From the NCBI RefSeq assembly GCF_900105025.1, contig NZ_LT629759.1, positions 1-64,000 of the forward strand: a DNA stretch of 64,000 nt, read 5' to 3'. This document shows positions 58,002-64,000 of this stretch, piece by piece (position 1 is the first letter of the stretch; each line of letters opens with the position of its first letter). Both the position numbers and the translations under genes were made by a program. The notes under the pieces were generated by a model. That model did not search any database. It saw nothing but the letters and a program-made list of their open reading frames with translations, and had not been told where the DNA came from. This DNA is from Parafannyhessea umbonata (lineage in GTDB: Bacteria > Actinomycetota > Coriobacteriia > Coriobacteriales > Atopobiaceae).

Positions 58002-58740
58002 CCCAGCTCTCCCTTCCCAACAGCTGGCGCGTTACCTCGTGCCTGGGATTTGCGAACACCTCGGCAACGCCGCCCTTCTCGACCACCTTGCCCTCGACGA
58101 GGACGGCCACGTTCTTGCAGATGTCTTGTACCACCTGCATGGAGTGGGTGATCACGATGATGGTGACCCCGGTCTCCTCGTTGATGCGGCGCAGCAGCCT
58201 GAGCACGGACGCCGTGCTGGCGGGGTCGAGTGCCGAGGTCGCCTCGTCGCACAGTATGTATTTGGGGTGGCAGGCGAGCGCGCGGGCGATGGCGACGCGC
58301 TGCTTCTGGCCACCGGAGAGCTGCGCTGGGTATGAAGACGCGCGCTCGGCGAGGCCGACGCGCTCGAGGTAGCCGAGGGCCTCCTTGCGGTCCGCGTCCG
58401 TCACCTTGCCGTTGCTGGCCAGGTAGGGAAAGCAGACGTTCTGGAGTGCGGTCTTTTGCGCCAGGAGCCCGAAGCCTTGGAAGATCATGGCGACGTTGCG
58501 GCGATACTCGCGCAGCGCGGCGCCCCTGAGGTTCGTGACGTCCGTCCCGTCGACGACGATGCTCCCGGACGTGGGGCGCTCCAGCAGGTTGAGACAGCGC
58601 ACGAGCGTGGACTTGCCTGCGCCGGAGATGCCGATGATGCCAAAGACGTCGCCGTCGGGGATGGTGAGGGTGACGTTGTCGAGCGCGTGGACCCCCGCGG
58701 CGCCCCCGAAGCGCTTTGATAGGTGCTCTACTGAAATCAA
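57994..58740 (-). CDS. metN: MetN-type methionine ABC transporter ATPase
   Basis: 248 residues from a TTG behind cggagcatcgac; an earlier TTG (58761) lacks a ribosome site. Walker A GISGAGKST, signature LSGGQKQRV, Walker B YILCDEATSALDP and H-loop VITHSM. The usual C-terminal NIL/ACT regulatory domain of MetN (about 80 residues) is missing, so substrate feedback may be absent. Confidence 0.88.
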   Translation of the reverse strand: MISVEHLSKRFGGAAGVHALDNVTLTIPDGDVFGIIGISGAGKSTLVRCLNLLERPTSGSIVVDGTDVTNLRGAALREYRRNVAMIFQGFGLLAQKTALQNVCFPYLASNGKVTDADRKEALGYLERVGLAERASSYPAQLSGGQKQRVAIARALACHPKYILCDEATSALDPASTASVLRLLRRINEETGVTIIVITHSMQVVQDICKNVAVLVEGKVVEKGGVAEVFANPRHEVTRQLLGRESWDE

Positions 58741-59014
58741 GTCGATGCTCCGATCGAACAAACGTTTTGTGCGTGCATGTCTTATAGGTTGAGTGAATAG
58801 TTGCTGGTTGATTCTCTAATGGGAGTAGCCAGCAAAACATGCAGTTTATATAGGTTAGCCCGCGTGGTCGCTGATAACAAATTGAAAAAAGTGGTAAAGC
58901 GCTATCGGAATACGAGATAACGCATTCGCGCAGCAAGGTGCACCGCATGCGCGCATGAAAAACGACCGGACGCAAAGCGCCCCAGGGGAGAAGGGCCGCC
59001 TTGGGCGAGAAGGG
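58741..59014. other. AT-rich gap between metN and the DeoR gene
   Basis: The leader of the metNIQ operon. Two near-repeats (caacctataagacatgcac and taacctatataaactgcatg on the minus strand, near 58775-58794 and 58838-58857) may be regulator sites. I looked for SAM-riboswitch or T-box hallmarks and did not find them. Confidence 0.45.
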
Positions 59015-59782
59015 CTACTTATCGCCTGGGTACACCACCTTGCGCATGCCGGCCCTCTTCAGGCGCACGATCTCTTCCTCGTCGGAGTTTTCGTCCGTCA
59101 CGAGGATGTCCACCTGAGCGGCGCTGCCGTAGCGGAAGCTCGAGTTTGTTCCGATCTTCGTGCAATCCGCAACTAATATATGTGCGTCCGAATGCTCCAG
59201 CATGAGCGAGTTGATGCTTGTCTCGTGCGAGACGAGCGTGGTGATGCCGCGGTCCGCGGAGAAGCCGGAGCAGCCGAGGATGGCCTTGGCGGCGTTTATG
59301 TGCTTGACGGTGGAGAGGGCGAACTCTCCCGACATCGACCACTTGGGCTGGCGAATCTCGCCTCCGGTGAGGATGACCGAAACGCCTGGGGGAGGGGTGA
59401 GCTGCAGCGCCTTGCCGTTGTTTGTGACGACCGTCACGTTCTGGCTCGTGATGTGCTCGATCACGGAGAGCGCGGTGGAGCTCGTGTTGATGAAGACCGT
59501 GTCGCCGTCCTCCACGAAGCGCGCCGCTTCCTCGGCGATGCTTCGCTTCGCGAGGATTGCCGAGGAGCTGATGGGGCTGCCGAGGGGGTCTATGAGCTCA
59601 ACGGAGCCGTGCAGCCTGCGAACCAGGCCCTTCTCGACCAAGAAGTCTAGGTCGCGCCGTATGGTGAGCGTCGAAACCCCGAACTCCTCCGCAAGTTCCG
59701 TCACCTTGGTGTTGCCTCGTCCGCTCAGCGTCTCGACAATCTCGGCACGCCGACTCTCGACAAGGCTTCTTGATGTGCCCAT
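59015..59782 (-). CDS. DeoR-family repressor of the ascorbate-type PTS operon
   Basis: 255 residues. N-terminal DeoR helix-turn-helix: RRAEIVETLSGRGNTKVTELAEEFGVSTLTIRRDLDFL (residues about 11-48), then GLVRRLHGS. The C-terminal sugar-phosphate isomerase-like sensor domain has VFINTSSTALSVIEHI, TVVTNNGKAL and ILVADCTKIG, which binds phosphorylated sugar ligands. It is divergent from the PTS genes over a 350-bp region packed with cgttc half-sites, so it probably controls both directions, as UlaR does. Confidence 0.9.
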   Translation of the reverse strand: MGTSRSLVESRRAEIVETLSGRGNTKVTELAEEFGVSTLTIRRDLDFLVEKGLVRRLHGSVELIDPLGSPISSSAILAKRSIAEEAARFVEDGDTVFINTSSTALSVIEHITSQNVTVVTNNGKALQLTPPPGVSVILTGGEIRQPKWSMSGEFALSTVKHINAAKAILGCSGFSADRGITTLVSHETSINSLMLEHSDAHILVADCTKIGTNSSFRYGSAAQVDILVTDENSDEEEIVRLKRAGMRKVVYPGDK

Positions 59783-60135
59783 GTAAGGCCCTTTCTACCG
59801 TTCACCCGAGAAATACTACCGTTCGCGGACGATAAAAAACAAATAAAGCTACGTTCGTACGTTCACGTGCACATTCTATGGTCACCGATACTTGGGCTCA
59901 AGATGAAAAATGAACGTTCAAATAAATACACATAACGTTCAATACAATCTCTAATAACGTTAAATACGAAATAGTTAACCGTTCATAACAAAATGAACCG
60001 GAGTAGTATTCATCTCGAAATCGGAGGTGGGAACACCTCCGGGGGTGGCTCGCAGAGGAGAGGCGAGCAGCCTGGAAGGTCGGTCTAAACGTTGGGCCGG
60101 CATCACCGCGAGCACAAGCGGAGGAGGTGAAACAC
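59783..60135. promoter_or_regulatory. control region with phased DeoR half-sites
   Basis: Non-coding, AT-rich. accgttc at 59797 and 59818 (21-bp step); acgttc at 59851 and 59859; then aacgttc at 59913 and 59934, aacgtta at 59956 and accgttc at 59978 (steps 21, 22, 22). A tgaaccg in opposite orientation is at 59994. Spacing by two helical turns suggests cooperative binding on one DNA face. Confidence 0.75.
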
Positions 60136-60600
60136 ATGCTACTTCGTCAGTTGTTTGAGCTCAAGCACTACAACTTCGTGGACGAGTCGATGAGCTGGCA
60201 GGAGGCCCTTCGCAAGTGCATCGATCCCCTGCTGGCCGATGGCAGCGTCGAGCCCGAGTACGCCGACTGCCTGATCGAGAACGTCGAGAAGCACGGACCC
60301 TACATCGTCCTGCTGCCGGGCGTCGCGATGCCGCACGCGGTCGAGGGTGCCGTCGGAACCAACCGTGAGGCCATCAGCTTCATGCACGTGAAGGAGCCGG
60401 TCCACTTTGGCGCCGAGGACGATCCCGACACCACCGCGACGATCTTCTTCACGCTCAGTGATGTCGACGCGGATTCCCACCTGCAGAACATGCAGCACCT
60501 TGCTGCCGTCCTGTCCAACCCCGAGGTTGTCGAGCGCCTGAAGAGTGCCGAGAAGCCCGAGGATCTCCTCGAGATCGACGCGATGGTCGGCGACGAGTAA
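60136..60600 (+). CDS. ulaC: PTS EIIA component, ascorbate type
   Basis: 154 residues with ATG 9 bases after aggaggtg (a GTG at 60127 is nearer but less likely). PTS EIIA type 2 fold: active-site His67 in VAMPHAVEG and the C-terminal FFTLSDVDADSHLQNMQHLAAVL region. It passes phosphate from HPr to EIIB. First gene of the ula-like operon. Confidence 0.9.
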   Translation: MLLRQLFELKHYNFVDESMSWQEALRKCIDPLLADGSVEPEYADCLIENVEKHGPYIVLLPGVAMPHAVEGAVGTNREAISFMHVKEPVHFGAEDDPDTTATIFFTLSDVDADSHLQNMQHLAAVLSNPEVVERLKSAEKPEDLLEIDAMVGDE

Positions 60601-60642
60601 GTACAACCCCTGCGTGGGAGTTCATTATTAGAAGGAGTGTAC

Positions 60643-62259
60643 ATGGACATTTTGCTGGCAGCAGTGAACTGGTTCTCAAAGACCATCCTGTCCCAGCCTG
60701 CGTGGATCATCGGCATCATCGTCGTGATTGGCTACGCGCTGCTTGGCAAGAAATAGTACGAGGTCCTCGCTGGCTTCATCAAGGCTTCCGTCGGATACAT
60801 GATCCTGTCCGTCGGTTCCAGCGGCCTGATCAACGTGTTCCGCCCGGTCATCGTTGGTCTCAAGGGTCGCTTCAACCTCTCCGCAATGGTCATCGACCCC
60901 TACTTCGGCAACAACGCCGTCGACGCGGGCGTCAAGGCGGCTCAGGCGGGCGACTTCTCGCTGGCGAACGTCTCGTTCCTCAAGGGCGCGAACATCTCGC
61001 AGTACATGCTGCTGCTGCTCTTCGCCTACATCCTGAACATCGTGCTGGTTGCTGCGAAGAAGCACACCAAGCTTCGTTCCATCTTCACCACCGGCAACGT
61101 CCAGGTTCAGCAGGCTGCCACCGCACTGTGGCTCATCATGTTCTGCTTCCCCGGCCTCGTTGGCGTTCCCGCTCTCATCTTTATGACGATCATCCTTGGC
61201 CTGTACTGGGCCGTCGGCTCCAACCTCACCATCGGGCCGACCCAGGAGCTCACGGATGGCGCCGGATTCGCAATCGGCCACCAGCAGATGTTCGGTATCT
61301 TCCTCGCATCCAAGGCCGCCGGCTGGATGAACCGTCGCGACGAGGTCCGTCGCGCCAAGAACCCCGGCAAGACCTCCGTCTTCGACAAGAAGCTCGAGGA
61401 CATCGAGCTTCCCGGCTGGCTCTCCATGTTCAACGAGAACATGGTCTCCACGGCGATTCTGATGACCCTCTTCTTCGGCATCATCTTCATCGTCATCGGC
61501 CCGGACTATCTCATCAAGCTGACGAGCGAGGGCACCCTCACCGGTAGCGCAGCACTTGTCGAGGGCCAGAGCTTCGTCTTCTACATCCTCTACAACTGCT
61601 TCCAGTTCGCTGTCTACCTGACCATCCTCCAGCTTGGTGTCCGCACCTTCGTCGCCGAGCTCACCGTCTCCTTCACCGGCATCTCCAGCAAGCTCCTCAA
61701 GGGCTCCGTCCCTGGCGTCGACTGCGCCGTCACCTTCGGCTTCGGCTCCAACAACGCCGTGACCCTCGGCTTCATGGCTGGTGCCGTCGGCCAGTTCATC
61801 GCGATCGGCATTCTCCTCGTCACGAAGAGCCCCGTCCTGGTCGTCGCCGGCTTCATCCCCCTGTTCTTCGACAACGCCGTCCTCGGTGTCTACGCGAACA
61901 ACAAGGGTGGCCTCAAGGCCTGCCTGATCATCCCGTTCATCTGCGGTCTCTGCCAGGTCTTCGGCTCCGCTCTCATCGCCTCCTGGGTCCAGATGTACGC
62001 GTTCGGCGGCTACCTCGGCATGTTCGACTGGGCAACCGTCTGGCCGCTCTTCACGGTCATCATGAAGTACCTCGGCTGGATCGGCGCCGCCATCGTCATC
62101 GTCTTCCTCGTCGTCATCCCGCAGCTCCAGTACAAGGCTGCTCCGAAGGACGAGAACGGCATCTCCGCCTACTTCCTCGAGGTCGAGGACTACGAGAAGT
62201 ACGCCGAGTACCGTGACGCCGCCGAGAGGCAGGCAGTCGCAAAGGCAGAGGGCAAGTAA
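60643..62259 (+). pseudogene. ulaA: PTS EIIC (UlaA-type) with in-frame amber codon
   Basis: The natural ATG at 60643 (behind gaaggag) opens a frame of 538 residues, broken only by TAG at 60754-60756 (codon 38, between ALLGKK and YEVLAGF). Family signatures are otherwise complete: IKASVGYMILSVGSSG, QQAATALWLIM, GPTQELTDGAGFAIGHQQMFG and GFIPLFFDNAVLGV, with about ten to eleven membrane segments. The open part after the stop first offers ATG at 60799 (residue 53), which would lose the first segment. Either a recent nonsense mutation (TGG to TAG fits a KKWYE reading), read-through, or an error. Confidence 0.8.
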
Positions 62260-62377
62260 GCTATCCCTCCGGTCCGTATGGTTCCAAGCGGCCGGCAACA
62301 CGATCTGAGGTTGTCGGCCGCACTCCCACTTTCAAGTCAAGACGCGGCATTCGTCCGCAAAGCGAAAGGTCGTAAAA

Positions 62378-62689
62378 ATGGCAGCAAAGATTCTGTGCGC
62401 GTGCGCTAACGGCTCCGGTACCTCCCTGATGATGCAGCTCACCGTCGAGCGCGTAGCCAAGAAGCTCAACATGGACGTCTCCCAGGTTCACCACTGCGCG
62501 CTTGCGGAGGGAACCTCCACGGCAACCAACTTCGACATCGCCTGCTTCCCGCGCAACTTCGAGAACATGTTCAAGTCCGCCGCCGATACCGGCAAGGTCG
62601 TCTGCATCCCCCTGAAGAACGTCCTCTCTGATAAGGAGATCGAGGAGAAGTTCGTCGAGGCTGGTCTGGACAAGAAGTTTGCAAAGTAG
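62378..62689 (+). CDS. ulaB: PTS EIIB component, ascorbate type
   Basis: 103 residues. Phosphocysteine loop CACANGSGTSLMM with active-site Cys9, as in UlaB (CGNGQGSS). It transfers phosphate from EIIA to the sugar entering through EIIC. A 118-bp gap with a ccggcaac/gttgtcgg-type stem (62290-62318) separates it from ulaA. Confidence 0.9.
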   Translation: MAAKILCACANGSGTSLMMQLTVERVAKKLNMDVSQVHHCALAEGTSTATNFDIACFPRNFENMFKSAADTGKVVCIPLKNVLSDKEIEEKFVEAGLDKKFAK

Positions 62690-62737
62690 GTCGTCCGCAA
62701 TCATCGCGTTCGCATCGAGGCTTGAGGAGGCCTATCA

Positions 62738-63796
62738 ATGAGGTTCGAGAAGAAGGTGCTCGCTACCGACATGGTCAAGTGCTATGCCATCGGTATGGTC
62801 GAGGCGGCGGGCGAGAAGAGCTTTGTCGTCGCAACCGAGAAGGACGGTCCCATTCGTCGCTTCGCACTCGATGGCACCCAGAGGGAGAACGTCTGTGACG
62901 GCCCCGGCGGCGTCATGACGGTCATGCAGACCCCTGGACGCACCGACCAGCTCATGAGCACGTACAAGTTCTTCTCGCCGAACTTTGGTGGCGACGACGC
63001 GAAGATCGTGACGTACACGCGCCAGGGCGATGGCTCCTGGAAGCGCCAGGTCCTGTGTGACCTTCCCTACGTGCACCGCTTTGGCGTGCTCGAGGGGGCC
63101 GACGGACAGAAGTGGCTCATCGCCTGCACGATCAAGTCCGCCTGCCGCGAGTTCAAGAACGACTGGAAGACCCCGGGTGCCGTGTACGCGGCGAAGCTCC
63201 CCGAGAACCTCGAGGACTATGACCAAGACCACCAGCTCGAGCTGACCTGCATCGCGAACTGCCAGCTTCAGAACCACGGATTCTACACCGCCCCCGACCG
63301 CAGCTACGCGCTCGTGGGAACGGCCGCTGGCGCCTTCCGTTACGTGCCGCCTGCGTCCGACGGCGCTGACTGGCAGATTGACTGCCTCGTCGTCCAGCCT
63401 ACGAGCGACATGTGCATGGTCGACCTCGACGGTGACGGCAAGGAGGAGATGGTCACCATCTCCACGTTCCACGGCGACACCCTGTCCGTCTGGCACGAGG
63501 GCGCAGAGCCCGACACGTACGAGAAGGTCTGGGAGGACCCGCTGAAGCGTGCCTTCCTGCACGCGATCTGGTCTGGAAAGCTCGCCGGAGAGCCCTGCGC
63601 GCTTCTGGGCAACCGCAAGGACGGCCGTGACCTTCTGAGGCTCTACCACGAGGACGGCGAGTACCGTGTCGAGATCATCGACCACGACTGCGGTCCCGCG
63701 AACGTGTGGGCCTTCGAGGACGGCGGCATCGACCACATCATCGCCGCGAATCGCGAGACGAACGAGGTTGCGCTCTACGCGGTGCACGCCGAGTAG
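62738..63796 (+). CDS. FG-GAP/VCBS-like beta-propeller protein of unknown function in the ula-like operon
   Basis: 352 residues behind cttgaggaggcctatca. No signal peptide or membrane segment, so cytoplasmic. Repeating blades contain FAL.GT, DLDGDGKEEMVT (calcium-type FG-GAP loop near residue 226) and WAFEDGGIDHIIAANRETNEV. Most FG-GAP proteins are extracellular, which makes a cytosolic one between EIIB and UlaG unusual. A scaffold or a sugar-acid isomerase/lactonase helper is possible. No function is assigned. Confidence 0.65.
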   Translation: MRFEKKVLATDMVKCYAIGMVEAAGEKSFVVATEKDGPIRRFALDGTQRENVCDGPGGVMTVMQTPGRTDQLMSTYKFFSPNFGGDDAKIVTYTRQGDGSWKRQVLCDLPYVHRFGVLEGADGQKWLIACTIKSACREFKNDWKTPGAVYAAKLPENLEDYDQDHQLELTCIANCQLQNHGFYTAPDRSYALVGTAAGAFRYVPPASDGADWQIDCLVVQPTSDMCMVDLDGDGKEEMVTISTFHGDTLSVWHEGAEPDTYEKVWEDPLKRAFLHAIWSGKLAGEPCALLGNRKDGRDLLRLYHEDGEYRVEIIDHDCGPANVWAFEDGGIDHIIAANRETNEVALYAVHAE

Positions 63797-63851
63797 GGAA
63801 GCGGCTTTTCTCGCCCAGGCGTCTTAACGAACGTAATAAGAGGAGATTCCA

Positions 63852-64000
63852 ATGTCTGCTATCGACGAAGTTACCCGCGAGGGTTGGATCATGAACACGT
63901 TCCCCGAGTGGGGCACGTGGCTGAACGAGGACATCGAGAACGCCGTCGTTCCCGAGGGCAACGTGAAGATGTGGTGGCTCGGCTGCACCGGCATGTGGGT
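63852..64000 (+). CDS. ulaG: UlaG-like L-ascorbate-6-phosphate lactonase, N-terminal part
   Basis: Begins [20 protein letters not shown] behind aagaggag and runs off the window after [10 protein letters not shown]. This is the characteristic UlaG opening; the metallo-hydrolase core lies beyond the edge. It opens the lactone ring of the phosphorylated sugar acid imported by the PTS. Confidence 0.88.
   Translation, partial: MSAIDEVTREGWIMNTFPEWGTWLNEDIENAVVPEGNVKMWWLGCTGMW

Noticed and set aside
58741-59014. SAM riboswitch or T-box before metNIQ
   Set aside because: Expected for methionine transporters, but I found no SAM-I core helices, no T-box sequence and no terminator/antiterminator pair.
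31467-60761. Reassigned UAG codon
   Set aside because: TAG ends many intact genes in this window (macrodomain, DUF4143 ATPase, ulaB), so general recoding is excluded.

Overview
The window is GC-rich bacterial DNA with dense, mostly operonic genes, frequent GTG and TTG starts, purine-rich Shine-Dalgarno sites and several apparently leaderless promoters. Gene content (ECF transporters, a SirTM-macrodomain pair, a Dlt-like operon, an ascorbate-type PTS, a BspA-like repeat fragment) best fits an anaerobic, host-associated Actinomycetota of the class Coriobacteriia, near Olsenella, Atopobium or Parolsenella. This placement is inference from gene content; no rRNA or tRNA gene is visible.

Region 1-12078 is one near-perfect inverted repeat folded about positions 6029-6041. 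The right arm (6042-12078) reads outward: a MerR regulator, a divergent flavodoxin / carboxymuconolactone decarboxylase-cupin / alpha-beta hydrolase operon, an integrase remnant, a small unknown protein, then a metallo-beta-lactamase-fold hydrolase and a FrnE-type DsbA protein divergent from an HxlR regulator. The left arm repeats this backwards. The arms differ almost only by one-base changes in homopolymer runs, with errors in both, which looks like a fold-back read or assembly artefact at a contig end. The better copy of each gene should be used: the left arm for the flavodoxin and decarboxylase-cupin, the right arm for the FrnE, hydrolase and HxlR genes.

Region 12-23 kb holds stress, defence and regulatory genes: an ArsR regulator with a radical SAM protein, a truncated BspA-like protein, an AbiE toxin-antitoxin pair, an ABC-F protein behind a long leader, a TetR-esterase pair, an HD phosphohydrolase, and TipA-like and Rrf2 regulators. 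Region 23-26 kb is an osmoprotectant (OpuC-type) ABC operon led by a flavin/ferredoxin protein. Region 26-32 kb is a decaying accessory zone: a SnoaL-like gene with an internal stop, an intact macrodomain-SirTM pair, LysR, flavodoxin and decarboxylase fragments, five 23-bp repeats before a DUF4143 ATPase, and a deleted iron alcohol dehydrogenase.

Region 32-43 kb carries an Acr3 arsenite exporter with a tiny membrane protein, an esterase, a YaiI-type protein and, most interestingly, a Dlt-like cell-surface aminoacylation operon into which a LysA/BtrK-like PLP decarboxylase is inserted. A two-component system lies just upstream, and 11-bp-phased direct repeats sit at the operon promoter. Region 43-53 kb has yhbY, an ABC-2 exporter with its own two-component system, and an ECF transporter preceded by a 22-residue leader peptide with three consecutive Trp codons and a terminator, so it is predicted to import tryptophan. 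Region 53-64 kb has a ClC chloride channel, an HxlR / FMN reductase / extradiol dioxygenase operon, a MetNIQ importer, and a ula-like ascorbate PTS operon. The ula operon has a DeoR regulator, phased operator half-sites, an in-frame amber codon in the EIIC gene and an unusual cytoplasmic FG-GAP-like protein before ulaG, which runs off the window.
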